Positions 1 through 7,266 of a stretch of DNA of 21,282 nucleotides are shown here, in pieces. Where the stretch lies: positions 1-21,282 of the forward strand of contig CAYWJN010000043.1 in NCBI GenBank assembly GCA_964457455.1. The letters run 5' to 3'. Source of the DNA: JABMPU01 sp964457455 (GTDB taxonomy: Bacteria > Cloacimonadota > Cloacimonadia > Cloacimonadales > TCS61). The notes below the pieces were generated by a model. It was not told the origin of the DNA and made no database searches. It saw only the letters and a list, made by a program, of their open reading frames with translations. Position 1 is the stretch's first letter, and each line of letters begins with the position of its first letter. Position numbers and translations under genes: made by a program.

Positions 1-671
1 ATTCCTGTATTTTTTGCAACACCACCTGTGAAAACAACAGGTTCTTTCCAATGAAGTTGAGAAATCAGGTTGAGAATTCTCTTGGCTACAGAGCGATGAA
101 CTGCATCAACAATGTCTGCCGGCTTTTTGCCTTGAGAAATTAAACCCACAATTTCAGATTCAGCAAAAACTACACAAGTGCTGTTTATTTCAAGATCAAG
201 ATTTACACAAGACGAAATTCGACTCATCTCATCAACTGTCAATTCTAAAATATTTGCTACTACTTCCAGGAATCTTCCAGTACCTGCTGCACACCTGTCA
301 TTCATCATAAAATCAATCACTTTTCCATTTGAATCCAGAAGAATTGCTTTGGAATCCTGACCTCCAATATCGATTACTGTTCTTGCCTTCGGAAAAAGAA
401 AGTTCACTCCTCTTGCATGGCAGGAAATTTCCGTAATTCTTTTATCTGCAAAAGGAACAATGTTTCTTCCGTAGCCAGTTGAAAAAATATTTGTGATCCC
501 ACTTTCAAAAATTTTCAGTTTGGATAAAGCTGTCTCAAAAAGTTGTTTTGCTGTGTTTTTGGGATTTACTCCAGTATCCATCACATTTGTGTAAATAATG
601 GATTTTGAATCCAGAATAACTAACTTGGACATTCTGGAGCCAAGGTCAATTCCAACTGAATATTTTTTCAT
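1..671 (-). CDS. 2-hydroxyacyl-CoA dehydratase activase-like ATPase (BadF/BadG/BcrA/HgdC family), 3' end outside window
   Basis: The frame is open from an ATG at 671 to the left edge and gives 223 N-terminal residues; the family is usually about 260 residues. I see an ASKHA ATPase fold: the phosphate-1 loop VGIDLGSRMSK (6-16), STGYGR (64-69), the phosphate-2 motif DIGGQDSK (101-108), NDRCAAGTGRF (124-134), STCVVFAESEIVGL (164-177) and FTGGVAKN (214-221). Cys127 and Cys166 fall at the numbering of the two cysteines that hold the [4Fe-4S] cluster shared by the HgdC dimer. In the known family, ATP hydrolysis drives a low-potential electron into a 2-hydroxyacyl-CoA dehydratase or benzoyl-CoA reductase. 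The partner enzyme is not in the window, so the substrate is unknown. The gene starts 55 bp after the sirtuin stop. No good ribosome binding site precedes the ATG; the nearest AGG lies in a hairpin about 16 nt upstream. Confidence 0.9.
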   Translation of the reverse strand, partial: MKKYSVGIDLGSRMSKLVILDSKSIIYTNVMDTGVNPKNTAKQLFETALSKLKIFESGITNIFSTGYGRNIVPFADKRITEISCHARGVNFLFPKARTVIDIGGQDSKAILLDSNGKVIDFMMNDRCAAGTGRFLEVVANILELTVDEMSRISSCVNLDLEINSTCVVFAESEIVGLISQGKKPADIVDAVHRSVAKRILNLISQLHWKEPVVFTGGVAKNTG

Positions 672-683
672 AATTTATGTAAT

Positions 684-726
684 TCGACCTGCCAGGTCGA
701 GAATGATAGCGACCAAGCTGGTCGCT
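684..726. repeat. two adjacent perfect short hairpins
   Basis: Two perfect inverted repeats fill most of the 55-bp spacer. TCGACCT (684-690) pairs with AGGTCGA (694-700) around GCC. AGCGACCA (708-715) pairs with TGGTCGCT (719-726) around AGC. The second arm ends exactly where the sirtuin stop codon begins (727-729 on the minus strand). Neither hairpin is followed by a T-run, so neither is a classical terminator. They may attenuate or stabilise the message between the sirtuin and the activase, or be copies of a dispersed palindromic repeat. Confidence 0.7.
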
Positions 727-1449
727 TTACTTTCCAATCCACATATTAACTAATTCTGGTAGAATTTCACCGGATTTCCCCTGGTGAAATTCATCGATAA
801 AATCGACATTCAATGGCTTCTCTAAATTTACTCCAATAGTGAAAGCTCCATTATATTTAGCAATATTCAGAAATTGTGCAGCTGGATAAACAGTTCCACT
901 TGTTCCCACCACCAGTAAATAGTTAGCTTTTTTAAGAATTGCATCAATTTCATTTAAGAAATATGGCATTTCACCAAACCAGACAATATCAGGTCGGATG
1001 AATCCTCCGCATTTTTCACATATCGGAACTGCAGGATATAAATCGATTTCTTTCATTTTAAATTTTGTTTTACATTTGCTGCAAAAACTTCTTCTTAAAG
1101 ATCCGTGCATTTCCAGCACTCTTTCATTTTCAACTAAATAATGAAGTCCATCTACATTTTGTGTGATTATGAAAAAGTTCTCTTCTAAATAATCTTCCAA
1201 TTTTTTTAAGGCAAAATGTCCCGGATTTGGTTTGACTTCCGGTAATTGAAAATATCGTTGTTTATAAAATTTCCAAACCATTGCTGGGTTTGTTTTAAAA
1301 GCTTGTGGAGTTGCAACTTGTTCAACTCTATGATTTTCCCAAAGTCCTTTGTGGTCCCGAAATGTTTTCAGTCCGGATTCTGCACTGATTCCAGCACCGG
1401 TTAAAACTACAACTTTATCTTTTTTTTTAAATTTAAATTTTGTTTCCAT
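727..1449 (-). CDS. cobB: NAD-dependent protein deacylase, sirtuin (Sir2/CobB)
   Basis: Cytoplasmic Zn- and NAD-dependent lysine deacylase, 240 residues. Motifs: NAD loop GAGISAESGLKTFRD (18-32), TQNVDGLH (96-103), catalytic His115 in EMHGSL, zinc ligands C123, C126, C144 and C147, then RPDIVWFGE (152-160), VVGTSGTVYP (180-189) and GVNLEK. Tyr62 and Arg65 (FYKQR) match the Y-x2-R pair that marks class III sirtuins such as CobB and SIRT5, so desuccinylase as well as deacetylase activity is plausible. The frame stays open to an upstream ATG at 1515, but those 22 extra residues are encoded by the CACGAAT-type repeat and are basic and low in complexity. I chose the ATG at 1449, preceded by AAGGAAAAGG and only ten residues before the first conserved strand. 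Downstream is the activase, after two hairpins. Confidence 0.93.
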   Translation of the reverse strand: METKFKFKKKDKVVVLTGAGISAESGLKTFRDHKGLWENHRVEQVATPQAFKTNPAMVWKFYKQRYFQLPEVKPNPGHFALKKLEDYLEENFFIITQNVDGLHYLVENERVLEMHGSLRRSFCSKCKTKFKMKEIDLYPAVPICEKCGGFIRPDIVWFGEMPYFLNEIDAILKKANYLLVVGTSGTVYPAAQFLNIAKYNGAFTIGVNLEKPLNVDFIDEFHQGKSGEILPELVNMWIGK

Positions 1450-1464
1450 CCTTTTCCTTATTTT

Positions 1465-1519
1465 TGATGCTGATTTTCGCTGATTTTTTTGTCCACGAAT
1501 TACACGAATAATCACGAAT
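1465..1519. repeat. helically phased word tract (TGATT and CACGAAT words)
   Basis: CTGATTTT occurs at 1470 and 1480 (10-bp step). CACGAAT then occurs at 1494, 1503 and 1513 (9- and 10-bp steps). The tract lies at and just upstream of the sirtuin start. The same words and spacing recur at 4237-4298, and similar phased tracts lie at 1641-1677 and 16614-16734. It reads as non-coding dispersed repeat, although the minus-strand frame through it happens to stay open. Confidence 0.75.
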
Positions 1520-1550
1520 TTCTTTTTATAAAATAATTCACCTTTTTTTT

Positions 1551-1625
1551 GTCATTCCCTCGAAAGAGGGAATTTCCATAAGACTTATTAATTCCCAATT
1601 CCCGAAATACTTCGGAAAGAATGAC
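1551..1625. repeat. 75-bp element bounded by GTCATTC/GAATGAC inverted ends
   Basis: The ends GTCATTC (1551-1557) and GAATGAC (1619-1625) are perfect inverted repeats. Inside the left end is a perfect hairpin, ATTCCCTC (1554-1561) with GAGGGAAT (1566-1573), closed by a GAAA tetraloop. On the right a shorter hairpin, TTCCCGAA facing TTCGGAA, spans about 1599-1617. No open frame is present. A small non-autonomous palindromic element is one reading. Only one copy is in the window, so mobility is not shown. Confidence 0.55.
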
Positions 1626-1640
1626 ACTTTTACTTTTTTA

Positions 1641-1677
1641 TCTGTGACTATCCATAACATCCGTATCATCCGTGTGC
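1641..1677. repeat. helically phased TCTGT/TCCAT/TCCGT tract
   Basis: TCTGT at 1641, TCCAT at 1651, TCCGT at 1660 and TCCGT at 1669 step by 10, 9 and 9 bp. On the other strand these read as ACAGA, ATGGA and ACGGA words. The tract sits 30 bp downstream of the M16 peptidase stop (minus strand), on the far side of the 1551-1625 element from the CACGAAT tract. No T-run or strong stem marks it as a terminator. Confidence 0.6.
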
Positions 1678-1706
1678 TAATGGCTCAAAGCTGAGCTATG
1701 AGTTAC

Positions 1707-4226
1707 TTAAGATAAAACATGAATCCAATATTTTTCCTTTGCAAAATACTCCAGAGCAATTTTATGAATTGAATCGATATTTACTTTATTCAGTCGTTCT
1801 TCCCTGTTAAGATAATATTGATAACCTAAACCAAGAGACTCCAAATTTGAAAGTTTGAATGCTTGATTCAGCATACTCTCTTCTTCTCTTAATCTCTGTC
1901 CACGAATATAGTTTTTCGTTTTTTCCAATTCCTGCTGGATAATCCCATTTTCCTTAATATCATCTAATACAAAAATAATCGTTTTGATCGCTTCAGACTC
2001 ACGTTGTTTATCTACAATAGCAGATGCGACAAAATATCCTAATTCCCTGATTGAGCTGAAATCAAATTCTACAGAATAAGCCAGTCCTCGTTTTTCCCGC
2101 AGTTCTCTGAACAATATCGAATTTGTATCTCCTCCAATAATTTGAGCTAAAACATGAAACGCTGTATTCTTCTCAAAATCCTGAGAATTGCAGCCAAACC
2201 CTCCAATATGAATAATCGATTGATTGCCATTCTTATTTAACCTTTTAAAATTTTGTTTAGATGAATAGATATTTGCTTTCTGATCGCTTTTTATTTGTCC
2301 TTCATAAATTGGAAATATAAACTTTTCTAAGTTTTTCAAAATTTCATCAAAATCGAAATCTCCCACAATTGCCAGAGCCATATTTTGAGGGTGAAAATAG
2401 CTCTTAAACCAATTCTTGATCTGCTTTCGAGTGATTTTTCGTATTGAAGTTTTATTACCTTCAATATTTATGAGATTGCTCTTTTTGCCAAAAAGCCGTT
2501 CTTTCCAAAGTTTTTCTGCATAATAACTTGGATAATCTTTGATTCTATCTAAATTGCTGGCATAAGATAGTTTGAGATTTTCCAGGTAATCTTCGGGAAA
2601 AAGAGGTGATGAGACAACTTCCATAAGCAAATCGAGTGTTTCCGAGAGAGTTTCCTTAAAGCATTTCAAACGAATTGTGGTTGTTTCTGTAAGAGGTGAA
2701 ATTCCGCAATTAATTCCCTTAGAAGTGCAATAATTTAAAAATTGCTGATAATTACGTTTTTCATTTCCATAAAGCATCAAACCTGATGTTAACAGATTTA
2801 TTCCCTTGTTTGCATTTATTTCATTTAGCTGAGATACTTCGAAAGATAATGAAATACCGATTGTTGGTTTTCCAATAACCTTCTTTAGCAAAACCTTCAC
2901 TCCGCTTTTAAGAGTTGTTTCATAAAACTCTTCAAATCTCTTTGGAGAAAAAACTTTGGATTTCTGGTTAATTCTATTCTTAATCCTGTTTTTGTTAAAT
3001 TCTTTTTTCCCAATATGGAAAACACCCAAAGAAGCTGGTTTTAAATAAGTTTTGATAGTTTTATCTACATCTTGTTTCGTGATTTTTTGTAATTTTTCAG
3101 GATACTTTTGAAAATGTTCATAACCCCAATGAATCTCTTCTGTTCCTAAACTAGAAGCCAGAGATTCTACATATTCATAAGAATATCTGTAAAAGAAAAT
3201 CTGCTCCTTTTTATGCTCTTCAATTTTTTGAATTCCGAATCGATGGAATGTGGAAAGCTCTTCAAAAAAAATATCTGTAATTTTATTCAAATCACTTTTC
3301 GCTTTTGGCATTATCAAAACAATGGAAGCTCCATCGTTTATTCCGGTTAGAGAATGAACTTTTATCCCATCAATCAGTTTTTCATCATTGAAGAGCCTGG
3401 TGTAAAGTATGGAGTTTTTTCCACTGGCAAAAGCTTTTACAGCCAATGATAATGCATAAGATTCCGGGTGTGATTCTGCGAGATCAGGAAAAACAAAAGC
3501 TAAAATGTCATTTGAAATTGTTTTTGAAAAAGTCTGAATCATTGGTTTTTCCGACAGATTATCTACTTTGATTTTTTTCTTTAGAAGTTCTTTTGTATTC
3601 CAATTTCCAAAATATTTGTTAATGATTTTAATTAGATTATCCTGTTCAAAATTTCCAGTAACAACCAAGAAACAATTATTTGGAATATAATATTTTTTGT
3701 AGAATTTTCTTAAATCAATTGGTGTTGCTTTTTTCAATGAGTTTAAATTTCCAATAATTGGATTTTTATATGGGTTTTTGCTGAAATAATTTTTGGCAAT
3801 TTCTTCGATGAAAAAATCTTCCGGTTCATTTTGGAATTGCTTGATCTCTTCTATTATAACCTGCTTTTCGGAATTGAATTCGTTCTTATGAAAGTCAGCA
3901 TTTTGGGCAATTTCAGATAAGATTTCAATTCCTTCATCCATAAACTTTGAAGGTAAAGTAATAAAAAAACAGGTTGAATCAAACTCGGTGAATGCATTTA
4001 TACTTCCACCCAGAAAAGTAGTTCTTTCCATCAAAGAATTGCCTGGAAATTTCTTAGTTGATTTAAAGACGAGATGTTCAGTAAAATGAGAATATCCAGC
4101 TTCTCTATCATATTCCCAGATTGAGCCGACACGAATGTATAATTGCATACAAACTAAAGGATTGGAATCATCTTTTGCAAGGATTACTTTAAATTGATTA
4201 TTAAGATTTTTTGATATTATTTTCAT
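1707..4226 (-). CDS. M16 family zinc metallopeptidase, two-domain (pitrilysin/insulinase-like)
   Basis: 839 residues. The N-terminal half carries the inverted zinc motif HFTEH (His47, Glu50, His51). The expected third ligand is a glutamate about 76 residues later, in VIIEEI (Glu127 or its neighbour). NAFTEFD (78-84), typical of active M16 domains, follows the motif. The C-terminal half (from about residue 430) is a second M16-like domain without HxxEH but with RELREKRGLAYSV, the usual signature of the inactive partner domain. Active plus inactive halves in one chain resemble single-chain M16 enzymes rather than two-gene pairs. I see no signal peptide, so it is probably cytoplasmic and degrades peptides; the substrate cannot be told. 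The ATG at 4226 lacks a clear Shine-Dalgarno; only a GTGGA from the upstream repeat tract lies about 10 nt before it. Confidence 0.9.
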   Translation of the reverse strand: MKIISKNLNNQFKVILAKDDSNPLVCMQLYIRVGSIWEYDREAGYSHFTEHLVFKSTKKFPGNSLMERTTFLGGSINAFTEFDSTCFFITLPSKFMDEGIEILSEIAQNADFHKNEFNSEKQVIIEEIKQFQNEPEDFFIEEIAKNYFSKNPYKNPIIGNLNSLKKATPIDLRKFYKKYYIPNNCFLVVTGNFEQDNLIKIINKYFGNWNTKELLKKKIKVDNLSEKPMIQTFSKTISNDILAFVFPDLAESHPESYALSLAVKAFASGKNSILYTRLFNDEKLIDGIKVHSLTGINDGASIVLIMPKAKSDLNKITDIFFEELSTFHRFGIQKIEEHKKEQIFFYRYSYEYVESLASSLGTEEIHWGYEHFQKYPEKLQKITKQDVDKTIKTYLKPASLGVFHIGKKEFNKNRIKNRINQKSKVFSPKRFEEFYETTLKSGVKVLLKKVIGKPTIGISLSFEVSQLNEINANKGINLLTSGLMLYGNEKRNYQQFLNYCTSKGINCGISPLTETTTIRLKCFKETLSETLDLLMEVVSSPLFPEDYLENLKLSYASNLDRIKDYPSYYAEKLWKERLFGKKSNLINIEGNKTSIRKITRKQIKNWFKSYFHPQNMALAIVGDFDFDEILKNLEKFIFPIYEGQIKSDQKANIYSSKQNFKRLNKNGNQSIIHIGGFGCNSQDFEKNTAFHVLAQIIGGDTNSILFRELREKRGLAYSVEFDFSSIRELGYFVASAIVDKQRESEAIKTIIFVLDDIKENGIIQQELEKTKNYIRGQRLREEESMLNQAFKLSNLESLGLGYQYYLNREERLNKVNIDSIHKIALEYFAKEKYWIHVLS

Positions 4227-4236
4227 TTTTTTTGTC

Positions 4237-4298
4237 CACGAATCTCCACGAATTTACACATCTTTTTTTATCCACTAATTACACGAATTAACACGAAT
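4237..4298. repeat. CACGAAT helically phased repeat tract, two blocks
   Basis: CACGAAT occurs at 4237 and 4247 (10-bp step). After a T-rich gap come CACTAAT at 4273 and CACGAAT at 4282 and 4292 (9- and 10-bp steps). GTCCACGAAT at the left end is identical to 1491-1500, with the same preceding T-run. The tract begins 11 bp upstream of the M16 start, so it makes up most of that gene's 5' leader. It is the second copy of the family seen at 1465-1519. Confidence 0.75.
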
Positions 4299-4350
4299 AT
4301 TGTATTATTAACTTCTTAATAATACTCGTTTCCAAACCACTCTCTTTTTT

Positions 4351-4388
4351 CTCCCTCTCCTCGATAGGAGAGGGTCGGGGTGAGGTCG
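4351..4388. repeat. dispersed CCTCTCCT hairpin repeat, copy 1
   Basis: CCCTCTCCT (4353-4361) and AGGAGAGGG (4366-4374) form a perfect 9-bp stem closed by CGAT, followed by TCGGGGTGAGGTCG. The reverse complement matches 13060-13095 with few substitutions, and a third related copy lies at 13107-13141. It is 13 bp past the folE2 stop and could halt or protect the folE2 transcript. However, no T-run follows on the minus strand, so a dispersed repeat is the better call. Confidence 0.75.
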
Positions 4389-4401
4389 AAAAATCATATT
4401 G

Positions 4402-5181
4402 CTAATCTCTTCTCATCTCAACACAAGCATAAGCATTATGATTATGAATCGATTCTAAATTTTCAGATTCAACTTTAAAACTTTTTATTCTTTTATCTTT
4501 TTTCAATTTGAGGGTTATTTCTCGAACAACATCTTCCACGAACATTGGATTTTCAAATGCTTTTTCAGTCACATATTTTTCATCGACTCTCTTTAAAAGT
4601 GCATAAACTCCACAACTTGCAGATGATTCAGCAATTTCGATAAGCTCTTCCAACCAAACAAAATCTGAAAAGGAAACCATCACAATAACATAAGATCTTT
4701 GGTTGTGAGCACCTTGTTCGCTGATCTCTTTTGAACACGGACACACAGTTGTAACCGGAACTTCTACTCCAATTGTTAAATCGAAATCTTCTTTTAATGA
4801 AGCCTGGAAAAAACAATTATAAGACATCAAGGATTCGATTTTGGAAACCGGAGCTTTTTTTTTCAAAAAATATGGGAATCTAATCAAAGTGTAAGCAGAA
4901 TCTGCATTCAAAGCGTTTTTTATTTCACTAAGAAATTCCGGTAATTTATCAATGAAGTTCTCTTTATGAAAATGATTTAGAACTTCAATAAACCTACTCA
5001 TATGGGTTCCGCGATGATGATGAGGTAATTCCACAAAAATGTCCATATCCGCTACAGTACTTTGCGTTCCATTGATTCGATCTGCCACAATTATTGGATA
5101 CCGAACATTCTTCACTCCCACTTTATCAATCGTAATCTTGCGTTCATCTTCCATACTTTGGATGTCTATTTTGTTTTTCAT
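4402..5181 (-). CDS. folE2: GTP cyclohydrolase FolE2 (type IB)
   Basis: 259 residues, the usual size. FolE2 converts GTP to 7,8-dihydroneopterin triphosphate, the first step of folate synthesis and also the entry to queuosine and related 7-deazaguanines; it replaces the zinc-dependent FolE. Visible landmarks are KVGVKNVRYPI near residues 21-30, ELPHHHRGTHMSRF (51-64), the metal- and substrate-binding VCPCSKEIS (146-154, with Cys147 the likely catalytic cysteine) and GAHNQRS (157-163, with His159). FolE2 can work with metals other than zinc, which is often linked to zinc-poor growth; nothing here shows regulation by zinc. The start is supported by AGAGGA six bases before the ATG. It follows apbE by 48 bp that contain a hairpin. 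No other folate or queuosine gene is in the window. Confidence 0.95.
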   Translation of the reverse strand: MKNKIDIQSMEDERKITIDKVGVKNVRYPIIVADRINGTQSTVADMDIFVELPHHHRGTHMSRFIEVLNHFHKENFIDKLPEFLSEIKNALNADSAYTLIRFPYFLKKKAPVSKIESLMSYNCFFQASLKEDFDLTIGVEVPVTTVCPCSKEISEQGAHNQRSYVIVMVSFSDFVWLEELIEIAESSASCGVYALLKRVDEKYVTEKAFENPMFVEDVVREITLKLKKDKRIKSFKVESENLESIHNHNAYACVEMRRD

Positions 5182-5198
5182 TTTTCCTCTTTTTTTAA

Positions 5199-5231
5199 AA
5201 ACTTGCTAAGTTTCAAAAACTTAACAAGTTT
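5199..5231. repeat. near-perfect 15-bp inverted repeat between apbE and folE2
   Basis: AAACTTGCTAAGTTT (5199-5213) faces AAACTTAACAAGTTT (5217-5231) around CAA, with one mismatch that can form a G-U pair in RNA. The last arm overlaps the apbE stop codon (5230-5232), and on the minus strand the hairpin leads into TTTTAAAAAAAGAGG, the folE2 ribosome binding site. The half-site TTAACAAGTTT also occurs at 11936-11946, just upstream of natA. A read-through attenuator or a dispersed repeat are both possible. Confidence 0.7.
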
Positions 5232-6234
5232 ATTCCTTTATCAAATACTCATCTAAACCATCTGATTTAACATTCACAATTTCTTCATCTTCAAAATAAT
5301 AAATAATAGCTTCGATGTTTTTGCTTGTATTTGTAAGTTCTATTGCTTTATCTGGTTCCATTAGAAAAAGAGCAGTAGAATAGGCATCTGCGATTGTGGC
5401 TGTGGGAGCAATAACTGTAACCGAAATAGAATTATTCGCTGGAAATCCTGTTTTTGGATTGATAATATGATGATAAATCTGTCCATCGATCTTAAAATAT
5501 CTTTCATAATCTCCGGAAGTTACAACTGCTGAATTCTGTATTTTTAGGACATTAATAATTTCGGATTTATTACGAGGGTGTTGAATTCCAACTTTTAAAG
5601 GTTTAGGATAATTGAAAATACGAATATCTCCACCAGCATTAATAATCGCAAATTCAACTTTATTATCTCCTAGGAAAGTGATAGCTTTATCAATAATAAA
5701 TCCTTTTGCAACGCTTCCAAGATTAAGTTTTATTCCTTTTGGTTTGTATAATCGATTTTCGGAAAATTTCATCCTGTGAAATCCAATATTTTTCTGAGCC
5801 GTTTTTATCGAATCAAAAGATGGAATATGAACTTTATCAAAATTCCAGAGTTCAGTTAATGAGCCAATTGTAACATCATACAATGAATCAGTTTCGGAAT
5901 AAATCTTTGAGGATAATTCCAAAATTTCATAAAAATCAGAATCAATGGAAAAACTGTATTTATCTAAATGATTCATCTTCCATAATTTACCATCTTCATT
6001 AAAAAAAGAGAATTTTTTTTCATATTTTGATATTAAAGAGAATGTGCTATCAATAATAGTTTCGAGTTTTTTTTCAGTACAATTTTTGTTCTTTGCTGTC
6101 ACAGATATATCAACGATTGTATCCAATAAAAACCTGCTTTCTGCTACTGTATTTTGCCTGTTGAAAAAAAATACAGCTGACAATCCAATAACAACAAAAA
6201 GTACTAGAATTCTTAATAAATCCTTTTTCTTCAT
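5230..6234 (-). CDS. apbE: FAD:protein FMN transferase (ApbE), membrane-anchored
   Basis: 334 residues. ApbE attaches FMN from FAD to a threonine or serine of target proteins, such as Rnf or Nqr subunits, on the outer side of the cytoplasmic membrane. An N-terminal hydrophobic stretch (about 8-24) follows MKKKDLLR and has no lipobox cysteine, so it looks like an uncleaved anchor or signal rather than the common lipoprotein form. Family motifs are RFLLDTIVDI near 34-43, LNLGSVAKGFIIDKA, INAGGDIRIF, VVTSGDYERYF, YHHIINPKTGFPA and, near the C-terminus, TIADAYSTALFLM, the Mg-binding region. AAAGG upstream of the ATG supports the start. No rnf or nqr genes lie in the window, so its targets are unknown. 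A 265-bp spacer of unclear function separates it from recO. Confidence 0.94.
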   Translation of the reverse strand: MKKKDLLRILVLFVVIGLSAVFFFNRQNTVAESRFLLDTIVDISVTAKNKNCTEKKLETIIDSTFSLISKYEKKFSFFNEDGKLWKMNHLDKYSFSIDSDFYEILELSSKIYSETDSLYDVTIGSLTELWNFDKVHIPSFDSIKTAQKNIGFHRMKFSENRLYKPKGIKLNLGSVAKGFIIDKAITFLGDNKVEFAIINAGGDIRIFNYPKPLKVGIQHPRNKSEIINVLKIQNSAVVTSGDYERYFKIDGQIYHHIINPKTGFPANNSISVTVIAPTATIADAYSTALFLMEPDKAIELTNTSKNIEAIIYYFEDEEIVNVKSDGLDEYLIKE

Positions 6235-6499
6235 ATAAGACCTTTTTGCTCATTTATTAGTCAGGAAAAATAGGTGTTTTTTTTTGTCAATTTGATAAAA
6301 ACGAGACTTGACATAAGTTCGCAGGACTTGAGTTAAGTTGAATGAAACTACTCTATTCAACTTCTATGAAACAATATTCGATAATCGTCATTGGACTGTA
6401 CTTCACAATGGATTGATCCGTAGTGGAGTGCAGGATGCATCTTCCAACCCAAGTCCAGTTTCTCCGCAATTACCGGATCCTCTGAACTCGAGTCTTTTT
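6235..6499. other. 265-bp spacer, partly structured, unexplained
   Basis: The spacer between the recO stop and the apbE start has a more GC-balanced core (about 6390-6490) than its flanks. It holds a perfect 9-bp hairpin, AAGTTGAAT (6335-6343) with ATTCAACTT (6355-6363). A TTGACA at 6308-6313 on plus has no good -10. On minus, TTGACA (complement of 6285-6290) lies upstream of apbE, again without a convincing -10. A plus-strand frame from a TTG at 6338 runs antisense into the recO 3' end. It has no ribosome binding site and no recognisable domain, so I do not call it a gene. I tested the core against tRNA, SRP RNA, 6S, RNase P and common riboswitch motifs by eye and found no match. Confidence 0.4.
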
Positions 6500-7255
6500 C
6501 TATTTTTCATACAATTCAATGCTTTTCAGATGAAACTTCTTATGAAAATGTTCCGATAAATGAATTAGAAAAATTCTATTTATTTGATTAATTGTAGATT
6601 TTGAGATTTCAATATTATCCAGGATATTTCCAATCTGATAAATATTTGAAAATATTGAAGTGACTTCATCAGAAATCTTAATTACTGAACTATCAAAAAC
6701 AGGTCTGTAACAATTCTTACAAATAAAACCGTTTTTCTGGGGAAAATATCCGATAATTTTTTTCTCCTGTTTTTTACAATTAACGCACTTTGTCACATTT
6801 AGCTCAATTCCTGAAATAACAAAAACTCTTAAAAGAAATCGCCAGAATATCGCAATACTATTGATGTTTACCTGTTTCAGATAATTAAAATATTTTATTA
6901 AAAGTTCATACAATTTCTTAGAATCTTCTTCCGTAATAATGAGTTGCCTGTATATTTCTACAGCAGCCTGCATCAGTATATTTTTATTGAAATCAACTTC
7001 AAATAAATGAGATTTGATTAATGCAGCAGATTTTAAAATATACCATTCATTTGTTTTATGAAGAACAAGTTCGAGCTCATTCAAGATTTCAGTTAAGCCA
7101 AGATCTTTACTTTTTTCTCGTTTGATGCCTTTGGCAATAACTGAAATCTTACCAAATTTTTGAGTAAAAACTTCCAGAATCAGACTTGTTTCTTTAAATG
7201 GTGTTTTCCTGAAGATGATTCCAGCAGTTTGAACGTTTCGATCTTTTGGGGGCAT
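6500..7255 (-). CDS. recO: DNA repair protein RecO
   Basis: 251 residues, standard length. RecO helps load RecA at gaps by displacing SSB, working with RecR and RecF, and anneals single strands. The N-terminal OB fold is visible as TAGIIFRKTPFKETSLIL followed by FGKISVIAKGIKR. The helical C-terminal part holds a C4 zinc site, CVNCKK and CKNCYRP, about 20 residues apart. The ATG at 7255 has no close Shine-Dalgarno; the sequence immediately upstream is A-rich, and 12 bp further is the 36-bp perfect palindrome. This suggests dependence on read-through from glmS or regulation by that structure. The glmS-recO spacing is 52 bp. Its 3' end is next to the unexplained 265-bp spacer. Confidence 0.92.
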   Translation of the reverse strand: MPPKDRNVQTAGIIFRKTPFKETSLILEVFTQKFGKISVIAKGIKREKSKDLGLTEILNELELVLHKTNEWYILKSAALIKSHLFEVDFNKNILMQAAVEIYRQLIITEEDSKKLYELLIKYFNYLKQVNINSIAIFWRFLLRVFVISGIELNVTKCVNCKKQEKKIIGYFPQKNGFICKNCYRPVFDSSVIKISDEVTSIFSNIYQIGNILDNIEISKSTINQINRIFLIHLSEHFHKKFHLKSIELYEK

Positions 7256-7266
7256 TTTTTTAATCT

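Noticed and set aside
1465..1519. CRISPR-like repeat array
   Set aside because: Units are 7-8 bp with 9-10-bp steps and no unique spacers; no cas gene is present.
6390..6490. Possible tRNA or SRP RNA in the GC-balanced spacer
   Set aside because: No GGTTCRAAYCC-type T-loop, no acceptor stem pairing, and no GGAA/AGCAG SRP core on either strand.
6338..6559. Plus-strand frame of 73 codons from a TTG, ending inside recO
   Set aside because: No ribosome binding site, no recognised domain, and it overlaps the well-supported recO 3' end on the other strand.
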